Assembly (NCBI RefSeq): GCF_001667115.1
Contig: NZ_LZIJ01000171.1
Coordinates: forward strand, 62,001-126,000
Reading direction: 5' to 3'
Origin: Mycobacterium sp. 852002-51163_SCH5372311
Lineage (GTDB): Bacteria; Actinomycetota; Actinomycetes; Mycobacteriales; Mycobacteriaceae
Length of the DNA: 64,000 nt
The notes under the pieces were generated by a model. It saw only the letters and a list, made by a program, of their open reading frames with translations. It ran no database searches and had not been told where the DNA came from. The stretch's first letter is position 1. The number at the start of each line of letters is the position of its first letter. The position numbers and the translations under genes are program-made. Positions 14,378-23,730 of this stretch are shown here, piece by piece.

Positions 14378-16543
14378 TTAATTGATCAGCGGGTCGCGGG
14401 GCATGCCCAGAATCCGCTCGGCGATTTGATTGCGGGTCACCTCCGACGTGCCCCCGGCGATCGCCATGCCGCGGGCGCCCATGATCATCCGCCCGGCCAG
14501 CGCGCCGGGCCCGTCGGTCAGTGCAAGCTCGGGACCCAGCAGGGCCGCCGAGATCGCGGCGCCTTCGATCATGTGATCAGCCAGCTTGAGTTTGGTGATG
14601 TTGCCCTCGGGACCCGGACCCGCTCCTTCGACGCTGCGCGCGGCGCGGCGCAGGTTCAGCAAGCGCAGTGCGTTTTCCTCGGCGAGGTAGCGGCCGACGC
14701 GAATCCTGGCACCGGCCAAGTGATCTCCACGCTGCGTCGCCAGCTGCACCAGTTGTGGCGCCAACCCCTCGTAGAAAGACCCACTGCCACCGATACTGAC
14801 CCGTTCGTTGCCCAGGGTCGCGCGCGCCACCGTCCAGCCGGAGTTGGGCGCTCCGACGACATCCTCGTCCGGGACGAACAGATCGTTGAAGAACACCTCG
14901 TTGAACTCCGCACCGCCGGTGATCTGCCGCAATGGCCGCACCTCGACTTCGGGCGCCTTCATGTCGACGATCACGGTGGTGATACCGGCATGCTTGGGAG
15001 CCTCCGGGTCGGTGCGGACGGTGGCCAGCCCGCGCGCGCAGTACTGCGCCCCACTGGTCCACACCTTCTGCCCGTTGATCTTCCAGCCGCCGTCCACCCG
15101 GGTGGCGCGGGTCTTGACCGACGCGGCGTCCGAGCCCGCGTCGGGTTCGGAGAACAGCTGGCACCAGACCTCGTCCTTACGCAGCGCCTTCTCCACGAAT
15201 CTTTCGATCTGCCAAGGAGTTCCGTGCTGAATCAGGGTGAGGATCACCCAACCTGTGATCCCGTAGTCGGGGCGCTTGATGCCCGCGGCACGGAACTCTT
15301 CCTCGGTCACCAGTTGCTCCACCGCATCGGCCGCGCGGCCCCACGGCTTGGGCCAGTGCGGCATCAGATACCCCGTTTCGATCAGCTTCTCGCGCTGGGC
15401 CGTCTTGTCCAGGGCAGCGATCTCGGCGGCATCGGCACGGATGCGGGTACGCAATTCTTCGGCCTCGGGCGGCAGGTCCAAACTGTTTTCCCGGGTGACG
15501 CCTGCCGCGGTGCGATCGAAGACGTCGCCGACCGGCGCGTCTCCCCCGAACAGGGCGGTGAGCACCAGCGCCCGACGCAGATGCAGATGCGCGTCGTGCT
15601 CCCAGGTGAAGCCGATACCGCCGTGTACCTGAATGTTGAGTTCGGCGTTGCGCGCGTAGGCGGGGAATGCCAGCGTCGCCGCCACCGCGGCGGCCAACTG
15701 GAACTGCTTCTCGTCCTCCCCCGCCGCCCGCGCCGCGTCCCATACCGCCGCGATACCCGATTCGGCGGCAACCAGCATGTTGGCGCAATGATGCTTCACC
15801 GCCTGGAAAGTGGCGATGGTGCGCCCGAATTGCTGGCGCACCTTGGCGTAGTCGACGGCGGCTTCGACGCAGTCGGCAGCCCCCCCGACGGCCTCGGCGG
15901 CCAGCAACGTCCGCGCGCGGGCCAGGGCGGACTCGCGCGCCCCGGGCAAGATGTCGTCGGCCGTCACGGTGACCTGCTGCAGACGCACCCGCCCGGAGCG
16001 CCGCGTCGGATCGAAATTGTCGGGAACCTCCACCGACACGCCTTCTCGATCGCGTTCCAGCACCAGCACGTCATTCCCGGCAACGATCAGCAGCAGGTCA
16101 GCCAACCCGGCGCCCAGCACGATCCCGGCCTCGCCCTCAGCTATGCCGTCCGACACCAGCACGCCCCCGTTGAGACCGATGCCCGCCGCGACCGTTCCGT
16201 CGACCAGGCCGGGCAGCAGCCGCGACTTCTGTTCAGGGGCACCATCTTTGGCGATCACCGCCGAGGCGATCACCGTCGGCACGAACGGACCCGGCGCCAC
16301 CGTGCGACCAAGCTCCTCGATCACCACCACGAGTTCGGGCAGCCCGTAGCCCGAGCCGCCGTACTCTTCGTCGACGTGCAGCCCGAGCCAGCCCAACTCA
16401 ACCAGGTCGTGCCAGAAGCCGGGCCGGGCTTCCTCGGCGGCATCGAGCAGCGACCGCGCCGCCCAGCGCGCTTTTTGCGAGGTCAGGAACCCGCGCGCAA
16501 CCTCCGCGAGTTCACGATGGTCGTCGGTCAGTGCGATACCCAT
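14378..16543 (-). CDS. fadE22: Double-domain acyl-CoA dehydrogenase FadE22
   Basis: 721 residues containing two acyl-CoA dehydrogenase modules in one chain. Module 1 (about 1-360) starts ALTDDHRELAEVARGFL and ends with HGGIGFTWEHDAHLHLRRAL; module 2 (about 370-721) has WCQLFSEPDAGSDAASVKTRA and GWKINGQKVWTSGA, then the C-terminal GTSEVTRNQIAERILG. The fusion mimics the heterotetrameric FadE pairs used on steroid CoA esters. ATG at 16543 follows a strong GAGGAGG; length agrees with the recalled Rv3061c. FAD-dependent alpha,beta-desaturation of an acyl-CoA is the expected reaction. The dyad at 16651-16670, 108 bp upstream, is the likely GntR site. Confidence 0.93.
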   Translation of the reverse strand: MGIALTDDHRELAEVARGFLTSQKARWAARSLLDAAEEARPGFWHDLVELGWLGLHVDEEYGGSGYGLPELVVVIEELGRTVAPGPFVPTVIASAVIAKDGAPEQKSRLLPGLVDGTVAAGIGLNGGVLVSDGIAEGEAGIVLGAGLADLLLIVAGNDVLVLERDREGVSVEVPDNFDPTRRSGRVRLQQVTVTADDILPGARESALARARTLLAAEAVGGAADCVEAAVDYAKVRQQFGRTIATFQAVKHHCANMLVAAESGIAAVWDAARAAGEDEKQFQLAAAVAATLAFPAYARNAELNIQVHGGIGFTWEHDAHLHLRRALVLTALFGGDAPVGDVFDRTAAGVTRENSLDLPPEAEELRTRIRADAAEIAALDKTAQREKLIETGYLMPHWPKPWGRAADAVEQLVTEEEFRAAGIKRPDYGITGWVILTLIQHGTPWQIERFVEKALRKDEVWCQLFSEPDAGSDAASVKTRATRVDGGWKINGQKVWTSGAQYCARGLATVRTDPEAPKHAGITTVIVDMKAPEVEVRPLRQITGGAEFNEVFFNDLFVPDEDVVGAPNSGWTVARATLGNERVSIGGSGSFYEGLAPQLVQLATQRGDHLAGARIRVGRYLAEENALRLLNLRRAARSVEGAGPGPEGNITKLKLADHMIEGAAISAALLGPELALTDGPGALAGRMIMGARGMAIAGGTSEVTRNQIAERILGMPRDPLIN

Positions 16544-16650
16544 CGGGGCCTCCTCGCGGCTGTACACGGCCGGCTTCGTTGCCGGGCTCGGTAGATCGCC
16601 CCGCTCCTCCTCAGGCCGCTTGGCAGCCCGCATCGTCGTCGGGGCGGTTT

Positions 16651-16670
16651 GGAAAGAGTGTACTTATTCC
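16651..16670. promoter_or_regulatory. Dyad operator upstream of fadE22
   Basis: GGAA-NN-AGT-GT-ACT-NN-TTCC is symmetric at all fixed positions over 20 bp and contains GAGTGTACT, as does the dyad at 11611-11628. It lies in the 187-bp gap before fadE22. The pair of sites brackets the gene for the tandem GntR and probably marks its regulon. Confidence 0.6.
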
Positions 16671-16730
16671 GCTCGAGCGCGAACCCGGCCCCCGGCGCAC
16701 CAGGCCGGTCACCCAGCCGATTAAGGCGTC

Positions 16731-17501
16731 TTACTTGGGAGCGAACCGCTGCCCGGCGTCCAGTCGCAGGCACTGGCCGTTGAGCATCGGGTTGTCCACG
16801 ATCGCCGCCACCAGCTTCGCGTACTCGATGGGCCGGCCCATCCGCTTGGGGAATGCGGCGTCCCGGGTCAACATGGCCGCCATCTCCTCGGGAACCATCT
16901 GCGTCAACCCGGTGAGGAAAAGGCTGGGGGCGATGGCCAGCACCCGGATGCCCAACGAGCCCAGGTCGCGAGCCATCGTCAGACACATGCCGGCGATCCC
17001 GGCCTTGGCTGCGGTGTAGGCGACCTGCCCGATTTGGCCCTCGAAGGCGGCGATCGACGCGGTGTTGATGATGACGCCGCGCTCGCCGGTTTCTTCGGGG
17101 TCCTCGGGCTCGTTCTTGCTCATGTGCGCGGCCGCCAAGCGGCTGATGTTGAAGGTGGCGATGAGGTTGAGGTCCACCACGGACCGGAAGGATTCGAGGT
17201 CATGGGGACCGGACTTGGTCATCGTCCGCTTGGCGATGCCGCCGCCGGCGGTGGTCACCACCACGTGCAGGCCGCCCAGGTCGTCGACCGCGCTCTGCAG
17301 GGTCTCCTCGGTGCCGGTGAAGTCGGTGACGTCGACCGGGTAGAACTTGCCGTCGATACCATCTGCGACGGTCTTGCCGTCCGAATTCTCGCGGTCGAGC
17401 ACCGCGACCTGCGCGCCACGTTCGTGCAGCAGTTCGGCGCTGGCGCGCCCCATTCCCGAAGCGCCGCCGATGACGACGACCTTCTTCCCGCTGATCTCCA
17501 T
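16731..17501 (-). CDS. SDR, type II 3-hydroxyacyl-CoA dehydrogenase-like
   Basis: 256 residues, cytosolic NAD-dependent SDR close to type II 3-hydroxyacyl-CoA/17beta-hydroxysteroid dehydrogenases (HSD10-like). Visible: VVIGGASGMGRASAELL (cofactor loop), VTTAGGG after strand 4, the long insertion MSKNEPEDPEETGERG typical of this subfamily, the catalytic NTASIAAFEGQIGQVAYTAAKAG, and RVLAIAPSLFLTG. Strong GAGGAGGT Shine-Dalgarno before the ATG. It lies upstream of fadE22 on the same strand with its own gap, and would supply the third step of a beta-oxidation round. It is not in the Rv3057c-Rv3062 order as I recall it, so may be an addition here. Confidence 0.92.
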   Translation of the reverse strand: MEISGKKVVVIGGASGMGRASAELLHERGAQVAVLDRENSDGKTVADGIDGKFYPVDVTDFTGTEETLQSAVDDLGGLHVVVTTAGGGIAKRTMTKSGPHDLESFRSVVDLNLIATFNISRLAAAHMSKNEPEDPEETGERGVIINTASIAAFEGQIGQVAYTAAKAGIAGMCLTMARDLGSLGIRVLAIAPSLFLTGLTQMVPEEMAAMLTRDAAFPKRMGRPIEYAKLVAAIVDNPMLNGQCLRLDAGQRFAPK

Positions 17502-17527
17502 CCGGACCTCCTCAATTGGCTTGTCAG

Positions 17528-17551
17528 ATTCCTAGGAATTTGTAACGTTAC
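17528..17551. promoter_or_regulatory. Two adjacent palindromes between SDR and ligB
   Basis: ATTCCTAGGAAT (17528-17539, perfect 12 bp) is followed two bases later by GTAACGTTAC (17542-17551, perfect 10 bp). Both lie in the 111-bp divergent gap between the SDR (start 17501) and ligB. They are likely operator half-systems for a regulator of the SDR/fadE22 side; which protein binds is not apparent. Confidence 0.5.
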
Positions 17552-17612
17552 GTAGGCACGCTAGCGTGTCCGGCCCGACGAGTTGTCACCGAGCCGTGCC
17601 AAGCTTCCAAAT

Positions 17613-19142
17613 GTGCTCCTCCTCGACGTGGCGACCACGTCTGTTGACGTCGGTGGCACCTCGTCGCGCCTGACCAAGGTCGCGCGCATCGCCGAGCTGT
17701 TGCGGCGCGCGGCGCCAGATGCGGCCCTGGTCGCGATCCTCGTGGCCTGGCTCTCCGGGGAGCTGCCGCAACGCACCATCGGGGTCGGCTGGGCGTCGTT
17801 GCGGTCACGACCGCCCCCGGCTGGGCAGCCGTCACTGACCGTCGCCGCCGTGGACGCCACCTTCACCGAGATCGGCGCGCTATCCGGCAAGGGCTCCCAG
17901 GCCCGGCGCGCCGAACTCGTCGCGGCCTTGTTCGCCGCCGCCACCGAAACCGAGCAGACCTTCCTGGTGCGGCTGCTCAGCGGTGAGCTGCGCCAGGGCG
18001 CACTGGCCGGCATCATGGCCGACGCGGTCGCCAAGGCCGCCGAGATTCCCAATGCGGCGGTGCAGCGTGCGGCGATGCTCGGCGGAAATCTGCCGGCGGT
18101 GGCGGCAGCGGCGCTGTCCGGCGGAGTCCCGGCGCTGGACGCGTTTACCCTCCGCGTGGGCCGGCCGGTCGGACCGATGCTGGCGCAGACCGCGACCAGC
18201 GTCGAAGATGCACTCGAACGCCACGGCGGCACAACAATTTTCGAAGCAAAGCTGGATGGCGCGCGGGTACAGATCCACCGCGACGGCGGCGACGTCACCG
18301 TGTACACCCGAAGCCTCGACAACGTCACCGCCCGGCTGCCGGAGGTGGTGGAGGCGACGCTGGCGTTGCCGGTGCGCAGCCTGGTCGCCGACGGCGAGGC
18401 GATCGCGCTGCTCCCGGACAACCGGCCGCACCGCTTCCAGGTCACCGCGTCGCGATTCGGCCGATCGGTCGATATAGCGGGGGCCCGTGCCGCGCAACCA
18501 CTTTCGGTGTTCTTCTTCGACATCCTGCACTCCGACGGCGTCGACCTGCTCGACGCGCCCACCACCCAGCGGCTGGCCGCGCTGGACACTCTGGTACCGC
18601 CGCGCCACCGCGTCGACCGGCTGGTCACGTCCGACGAGTCGGCCGCCGCCGGGTTCCTGGACGCGACGCTGAAAGCCGGCCACGAGGGTGTCATGGCGAA
18701 GTCACCGTCCGCGCCCTACCAGGCGGGCCGTCGCGGCGCGGGCTGGCTGAAGGTGAAGCCGGTGCACACGCTGGACCTGGTTGTGCTCGCCGTGGAGTGG
18801 GGATCGGGGCGGCGGCGCGGGAAACTCTCCAACATCCACCTGGGCGCGCGCGATCCGGTCACCGGCGAATTCGTCATGGTGGGAAAGACTTTCAAGGGCA
18901 TGACGGACGCCATGCTGGACTGGCAGACCGCCCGGTTCACCGAGCTCGCCGTTGGCGGTACCGACTCATACGTCGTCCGACTGCGTCCAGAGCAGGTGGT
19001 CGAGGTGGCGCTGGACGGCGTGCAAGCGTCGCCGCGCTACCCGGGCGGACTGGCACTGCGGTTCGCCCGCGTGGTGCGCTACCGCGACGACAAGAGCCCG
19101 GCCGAGGCCGACACCATCGACGCCGTGCGCACGCTGTATTGA
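17613..19142 (+). CDS. ligB: ATP-dependent DNA ligase LigB
   Basis: 509-residue ATP-dependent DNA ligase. N-terminal helical DNA-binding domain (about 1-180, with [10 protein letters not shown]-like [16 protein letters not shown]), adenylation domain with the KxDG motif [13 protein letters not shown] (Lys213 forms the AMP adduct), motif III FFFDILH, motif IV HEGVMAK and motif [22 protein letters not shown], then an OB domain. The GTG at 17613 ([10 protein letters not shown]) is chosen because it matches the N-terminus and length recalled for Rv3062 (507 aa); a TTG 10 codons upstream is less likely. Role: nick sealing in repair, dispensable beside LigA. Confidence 0.94.
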   Translation: MLLLDVATTSVDVGGTSSRLTKVARIAELLRRAAPDAALVAILVAWLSGELPQRTIGVGWASLRSRPPPAGQPSLTVAAVDATFTEIGALSGKGSQARRAELVAALFAAATETEQTFLVRLLSGELRQGALAGIMADAVAKAAEIPNAAVQRAAMLGGNLPAVAAAALSGGVPALDAFTLRVGRPVGPMLAQTATSVEDALERHGGTTIFEAKLDGARVQIHRDGGDVTVYTRSLDNVTARLPEVVEATLALPVRSLVADGEAIALLPDNRPHRFQVTASRFGRSVDIAGARAAQPLSVFFFDILHSDGVDLLDAPTTQRLAALDTLVPPRHRVDRLVTSDESAAAGFLDATLKAGHEGVMAKSPSAPYQAGRRGAGWLKVKPVHTLDLVVLAVEWGSGRRRGKLSNIHLGARDPVTGEFVMVGKTFKGMTDAMLDWQTARFTELAVGGTDSYVVRLRPEQVVEVALDGVQASPRYPGGLALRFARVVRYRDDKSPAEADTIDAVRTLY

Positions 19143-19215
19143 GCCCGCGCGCGAGTGAATCCCACGCCACGACGCGCATCAGGCGTAAGTAGATTCATTC
19201 GCTGCCGCCGGGAAA

Positions 19216-20493
19216 CTACAGGCGGGCGAATTTCGCTTTGTCATCGGCGAATGCGGCCAGGATCGCAGCCGTCAGCGTCGGCCGGACATCGGCGATCGCC
19301 GTTAGATAGTCCTCTGTGGCGGCAGGCTCTCCCCGGCCACGCGCCATCTCGCGATCGAACGCCACCTGAGCACCTTTGCGGGCGGCGAACTCGATGTCGG
19401 CCGGAGTGAACAGCTCCGTCGCATCCACCAGCCGGTCCACGTCGATCCCCGAATCGGCCTCGCGAAGATAGCGTTTCCACACCGCCTTGCGTGCCGGCGG
19501 GTCCGGCGGGCCAACCGGAATGACGTAGTCGAACCGCCCGGGCCGCAGAAACGCCGAGTCCAGCGACCGCACCGAATTGGTGGCGCAGACCAGCAGGCGC
19601 CCATCGTGCTCACGGAACGACGGAATCAATTTCAGCAACTCGTTGGTGACACCGGTTTCGGTGATGCTGGCCCCTGCCCGGGCCAGCGCGATCTCCTCGA
19701 CCTCGTCGATGAACAACACCAGCTCGTCCAGCGCGGCCAGCTCTCCGAAGACTTCCCGCAGCGACGCCGCCAGGCCGCCCTGTGCCGTCGCGGCCAGCCG
19801 GGACGGAAACAGCTCTACGAAGGGCCACCCCAGTCGTGACGAAATCGCTTTGGCGAAGCTGGTTTTTCCGGTTCCCGGTGGCCCGAACAGGATGACCGCC
19901 TTGGGTGGGCGCACGCCATAGCGCTCAGCTACGTCGAGGTGGGTCAGCGGTGCGATGATGCGCTGCTCGATGATCTGCTTCTCCTGCTCCATCCCGGCCA
20001 GTTCCTGCCACAGCCCCGGTGGCAACAGCCGCCCGCCCAGCTCCGCCAGCACGTTGGCCTGTTCCGGTCGCAGGTGTTCGATCGTCTCGTAATAGATCAT
20101 CCCGCTGCGGCGCGTGTAGCCGGAATTGTCCAGCGCCTGCGAGCCCGTCGCGCCCTCCGGCAGAATCGTGCAAATCTTGCGGACCCCCGCCGAGCGCAGC
20201 CGCCGTTCCAGATCGGCCAGCAGCGCGCTGCCAATACCGCGATGGCGCCACCGCGATGCCAGGGCGATCAGCAGCACCCACGCCCGCTCGCCGTCGGTCC
20301 GCGCGACCGCCATGCCGACCACCTCGTCGCCGACCGCGGCGATCACAGCCGGCTGGCCGGCCCGCGCCGCCGCCATCACCTCGGCGACGCTGAATACCGG
20401 CTCTGCAGATCCCGGGGTTCGACTTTGATCCCAAACTTGGATCACCTGGTCCAAGTCGTCATCGTCGTAGTCACGCAGTCGCCATAACGGCAT
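19216..20493 (-). CDS. GNAT acetyltransferase-AAA ATPase fusion
   Basis: 425 residues with two domains. Residues about 1-140 are a GNAT fold (WVLLIALASRWRHRGIGSALLADLERRL is the acetyl-CoA loop RxxGIG). Residues about 180-400 are an AAA+ ATPase: VILFGPPGTGKTS (Walker A, 204-211), LVLFIDEVEEI (Walker B, Asp263/Glu264), the second region of homology LLVCATNSVRSLDSAFLRPGRFDYVIPVGPP, and sensor 2 FTPADIEFAARKGA. This resembles FtsH/VCP/p97-type protein-remodelling modules, without a protease. Start at the ATG giving MPLWRLRDY. Divergent from an Hsp70-like ATPase 131 bp away, suggesting a protein-quality-control pair in which acetylation and unfolding are coupled; this is inference. Confidence 0.88.
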   Translation of the reverse strand: MPLWRLRDYDDDDLDQVIQVWDQSRTPGSAEPVFSVAEVMAAARAGQPAVIAAVGDEVVGMAVARTDGERAWVLLIALASRWRHRGIGSALLADLERRLRSAGVRKICTILPEGATGSQALDNSGYTRRSGMIYYETIEHLRPEQANVLAELGGRLLPPGLWQELAGMEQEKQIIEQRIIAPLTHLDVAERYGVRPPKAVILFGPPGTGKTSFAKAISSRLGWPFVELFPSRLAATAQGGLAASLREVFGELAALDELVLFIDEVEEIALARAGASITETGVTNELLKLIPSFREHDGRLLVCATNSVRSLDSAFLRPGRFDYVIPVGPPDPPARKAVWKRYLREADSGIDVDRLVDATELFTPADIEFAARKGAQVAFDREMARGRGEPAATEDYLTAIADVRPTLTAAILAAFADDKAKFARL

Positions 20494-20624
20494 CACCTCA
20501 CGGTAATCCCTCGTTCGGGTCCGGACATCGCCGTCGTGCGAGGACGCCGGAACGAAACTATGCGTAGGCACGCCGGGTGCTGAGTCGTACCGAACTCCCC
20601 GGCGTGGCCCTAGAATCGAGCGGG

Positions 20625-22142
20625 ATGAGAGTCGGTATCGACTTCGGCACCACCCACACTGTCGTTGCCTTGGTCGACCGTGGCAATTACCCGGTCGTCT
20701 CGTTCGACGGCGCCGATACCTGGCCTTCGCTCATCGCCGCCAGCACCGCCGGGGAGTTGCGTTTCGGCGCGGCCGCCGCGGCCGTCCGCCACCATCCGGG
20801 CTGGTCGGTCCTGCGTTCGTTCAAGCGCCTTCTCAACGACGCCGGACCGCAGACCGAGGTGGGCCTCGCCGGCCGCAACTACCGGCTGGCCGAGCTGCTG
20901 ACCGGCTTTCTGGCTGCGCTCAGACGCGAGCTGTACGACTGCTCGAACGCCGGCCTGGAGCCGGGTGAAACCCTCGAGGCTGCCGTCGGCGTTCCGGCCA
21001 ATGCCTCCAGCGCCCAACGCCTTTTGACCCTGGATGCCTTCCTGGCGGCGGGATTTCACGTCGTCGCGATGCTCAACGAGCCCTCCGCCGCGGGCCTCGA
21101 ATACGCCCATCGGTACCGCTCGACCATCACCGCCAAACGCGAGTATGTCCTCGTCTACGACTTGGGCGGAGGTACCTTCGACGCCTCCCTGCTGAGAATG
21201 ACCGGGCCGCTGAACGAAGTCGTCATCAGCGAGGGCATCCAGCGCCTCGGCGGCGATGATTTCGACGACGCGATCGTGCGCCTCGTGCTAGACAGATCGA
21301 AGCTCAGCGCCGACTTGACCACACAAGACCTCCTCAAAGAAGAGTGCGCGGTCCGCAAGGAGGCCGTCGGGCCGCAGACCCGCCGTTTCCTCGTCGACCT
21401 GAGCGCCGTGGACCGGCCACCATTCTCCTGCGGCATCGACGACGTGTACTCGGCGTGCGCGCCGCTCGTCGATCAGACGATCGCACTTCTCGATCGTGTC
21501 CTGCGCGACCCGACCCGAGGCGGCCGCGATGTGCCGTGGTCTGAGGTGGCCGGCACCTACGTGGTGGGCGGCACCGGCGGGTTTCCGCTTGTCTCCCGGA
21601 TGCTGCGCACAACCTTCGGAGAAAAGCGCGTGAAGCGCTCGCCGTACCCGTTCGCCGCAACGGCCATCGGTCTGGCGGTGTTCCTCGACAAAGAAGCCGG
21701 TTTCGAGTTGTCCGAACGCTTTTCGCGCCACCTCGGAGTGTTCCGCGAAGCGCAGGCCGGCGCCGACGTCGTCTTCGACCCGATCGTGCCGAAGGACGCG
21801 TCGCTGCCCGCCGACGGACGTAGTCCCCTTGTCGTCAGGCGGCGGTACCGGGCGGCGCACAACATCGGCCATTTCCGGTTCGTGGAGTGCAGCAGGCTGG
21901 TCAACGGCCGCCCCGATGGCGACGTGACGCCCTACGATCCTGTCCTCTTCCCCTTCGACCCGGAGCTTCGTGAGCGGGAGGATCTCGGACGCCAGCCCAT
22001 CGGCCGGTGGAACGACGGCCCGGACGTCGAAGAGCGCTACATCGTCGCCCCCAGCGGCGCGGTCGAGGTGACCCTCACGACGCAGCCGGCCGGATTCGAG
22101 CGCACCTTCCGGCTCGAGCGGCGCGCCCCGGGCGGGCGGTAA
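20625..22142 (+). CDS. Hsp70-like actin-fold ATPase
   Basis: 505 residues. The N-terminal actin/Hsp70 ATPase has phosphate 1 VGIDFGTTHTVVAL (3-16), connect/GVPAN segment AAVGVPANASSAQR, LNEPSAAGLEYA, phosphate 2 YDLGGGTFDASLLRM, and the adenosine motif VVGGTGGFPLVSRML. After about residue 370 the chain has no canonical DnaK substrate-binding domain; instead there is a beta-rich 130-residue tail (VVRRRYRAAHNIGHFRFVEC...) seen in divergent bacterial Hsp70-like proteins. ATG chosen because the motif begins right there. It faces the GNAT-AAA gene, and the nitroreductase follows 10 bp after its stop. Confidence 0.9.
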   Translation: MRVGIDFGTTHTVVALVDRGNYPVVSFDGADTWPSLIAASTAGELRFGAAAAAVRHHPGWSVLRSFKRLLNDAGPQTEVGLAGRNYRLAELLTGFLAALRRELYDCSNAGLEPGETLEAAVGVPANASSAQRLLTLDAFLAAGFHVVAMLNEPSAAGLEYAHRYRSTITAKREYVLVYDLGGGTFDASLLRMTGPLNEVVISEGIQRLGGDDFDDAIVRLVLDRSKLSADLTTQDLLKEECAVRKEAVGPQTRRFLVDLSAVDRPPFSCGIDDVYSACAPLVDQTIALLDRVLRDPTRGGRDVPWSEVAGTYVVGGTGGFPLVSRMLRTTFGEKRVKRSPYPFAATAIGLAVFLDKEAGFELSERFSRHLGVFREAQAGADVVFDPIVPKDASLPADGRSPLVVRRRYRAAHNIGHFRFVECSRLVNGRPDGDVTPYDPVLFPFDPELREREDLGRQPIGRWNDGPDVEERYIVAPSGAVEVTLTTQPAGFERTFRLERRAPGGR

Positions 22143-22152
22143 GACGTCGACC

Positions 22153-22818
22153 ATGGAGCTCTACGACGTCATGCGAACAACGTTCGCGGCGCGTGAGTTC
22201 ACCGGGGACGACCTGCCCGACGACATGTTGCGGCGGATCTTCGACAACGCCCGGTTCGCCCCGAGCGGCGGCAACCGTCAAGGCGCCCACATCACCGTGG
22301 TGCGTGACGCCGACGCCCGTCGCCGGTTGGCCGAGTTGGGCGCCGGTGCCGCCCGTCGCTACTTCGCCCAGCTGAATGCCGGTGAAAAACCTTGGAACTC
22401 AATACATCCCAGCTCAGTTTCGCAAGGCGTCATCGATACCACGGAGATTCCCGAAGCGTTCGTTGCGCCGTTCTTGCATGCCCCGGTGGTGCTCGTCGTC
22501 TCCGTGGACCTGGGCGTCGTGGCGGCTATCGATCAAGAACTGGACCGCGTCGGACTGGCCGCCGGCGCGTCGGTGTATCCCCTGGTGTGGAACATCTTGT
22601 TGGCCGCCCGAAACGAGGGCTATGGCGGCACCATCACGACGATGGCGATCGCCGAGGAGGCGCAAGTTCGTCAACTGCTGGGAATCCCTGACACGCACGC
22701 GGTCGCCGCGTTGGTACCGCTCGGCAGGCCTGCCCGGCAGCTGACCAAGTTGCGCCGCCAGCCGATCGGGCAGTTCGTCACCCGCGAACGGTTCGACGGC
22801 GCCGCATTCGACGACTGA
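22153..22818 (+). CDS. Nitroreductase-family FMN oxidoreductase
   Basis: 221 residues of the NADH oxidase/nitroreductase fold. FMN contacts are visible in MRTTFAAREFTGDDL, NARFAPSGGNRQGAHI (Ser/Gly/Asn phosphate site) and AARNEGYGGTITTMA near residues 150-165. The mid region (FLHAPVVLVVSVDL) is the dimer core. Uses NAD(P)H to reduce nitro-aromatics, quinones or enones; physiological substrate unknown. Ten bp separate it from the Hsp70-like gene upstream, so co-transcription is likely, and ppk2 follows after 30 bp in the same direction. Confidence 0.9.
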   Translation: MELYDVMRTTFAAREFTGDDLPDDMLRRIFDNARFAPSGGNRQGAHITVVRDADARRRLAELGAGAARRYFAQLNAGEKPWNSIHPSSVSQGVIDTTEIPEAFVAPFLHAPVVLVVSVDLGVVAAIDQELDRVGLAAGASVYPLVWNILLAARNEGYGGTITTMAIAEEAQVRQLLGIPDTHAVAALVPLGRPARQLTKLRRQPIGQFVTRERFDGAAFDD

Positions 22819-22848
22819 TGCAGTCCGTGGCGCTGATAGCTTAAATAG

Positions 22849-23727
22849 ATGAAAGAGATAGATCTGGAAGCCCTTTCGACGCCGGAACACGGCTACACCG
22901 TCATCGACGAGGACGAAGACGACCCGGTCTTGTGCGACCAGGACGGCAACAACATCGACACGTGGCGAGAGGGATATCCCTACGACCACAGAATGCCGCG
23001 CGACGAATACGAACACGTGAAGCGGCGGCTGCAAATCGAGTTGCTGAAGCTGCAGAAGCACAGCCAGGCCACCGGCACCCGGCATGTGGTCGTGTTCGAG
23101 GGTCGTGACGCGGCGGGCAAGGGCGGCACCATTCAGCGGTTCATGGAGCATCTCAATCCACGCCACGCCCGGGTGGTGGCGTTGGAGAAGCCCAGCGAGC
23201 GCGAACAAACGCAGTGGTATTTCCAGCGCTACATCACCCATCTGCCTGCCGGCGGTGAGATCGTACTGTTCGACCGGTCGTGGTACAACCGCGCGGGCGT
23301 CGAGAAGGTGATGGGATTCTGCACCGACGATCAATACCGCGAATTCATGGAGCAGGCACCAGAATTCGAACGGATGCTGGTCGACAACGGCATCAGCCTC
23401 ACCAAGTTCTGGTTCTCGATTTCCCCCGCCGAGCAACGCACCCGGTTCGCCGTCCGATTGGTCGACCCGGTTCGGCAATGGAAGTTCTCGGCGATGGATA
23501 TCGAGTCGGTGAACAGGTGGGACGACTACACCGCGGCGAAAGAAGCCATGTTCGAAGCGACCGATACCGACGTCGCACCCTGGATTGTGGTCAAGAGCAA
23601 CGACAAGAAACGAGCCCGGATCAACGCCATGCGCTACGTCCTCGCCAAATCCGACTACGCCGACAAGGACGATGAGGTTGTCGGCGAGCCGGATCCACGA
23701 ATCGTGGGCCGGGCCTTGGCCGACTGA
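22849..23727 (+). CDS. ppk2: Polyphosphate kinase 2
   Basis: 292 residues, a single-domain class I PPK2. P-loop FEGRDAAGKGGTIQRF (about 83-98), Walker B FDRSWYNRAGVE (141-152) and the lid EQRTRFAVRLVDPVRQWKFSAMD (about 194-216) are all intact. Reaction: transfer of phosphate between polyphosphate and nucleoside diphosphates (favouring GTP/ATP synthesis in mycobacteria). The acidic N-terminus (DEDEDDP) is usual for the family. Convergent with the cupin gene, 3 bp between stops. Corresponds to Rv3232c of M. tuberculosis as recalled, so its position here is a rearrangement relative to that genome. Confidence 0.95.
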   Translation: MKEIDLEALSTPEHGYTVIDEDEDDPVLCDQDGNNIDTWREGYPYDHRMPRDEYEHVKRRLQIELLKLQKHSQATGTRHVVVFEGRDAAGKGGTIQRFMEHLNPRHARVVALEKPSEREQTQWYFQRYITHLPAGGEIVLFDRSWYNRAGVEKVMGFCTDDQYREFMEQAPEFERMLVDNGISLTKFWFSISPAEQRTRFAVRLVDPVRQWKFSAMDIESVNRWDDYTAAKEAMFEATDTDVAPWIVVKSNDKKRARINAMRYVLAKSDYADKDDEVVGEPDPRIVGRALAD

Positions 23728-23730
23728 GAG

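Noticed and set aside
14426-16594. 722-codon open frame antisense to fadE22
   Set aside because: High-GC antisense shadow with no domain, poor codon pattern and no Shine-Dalgarno; the fadE22 frame has clear ACAD motifs.
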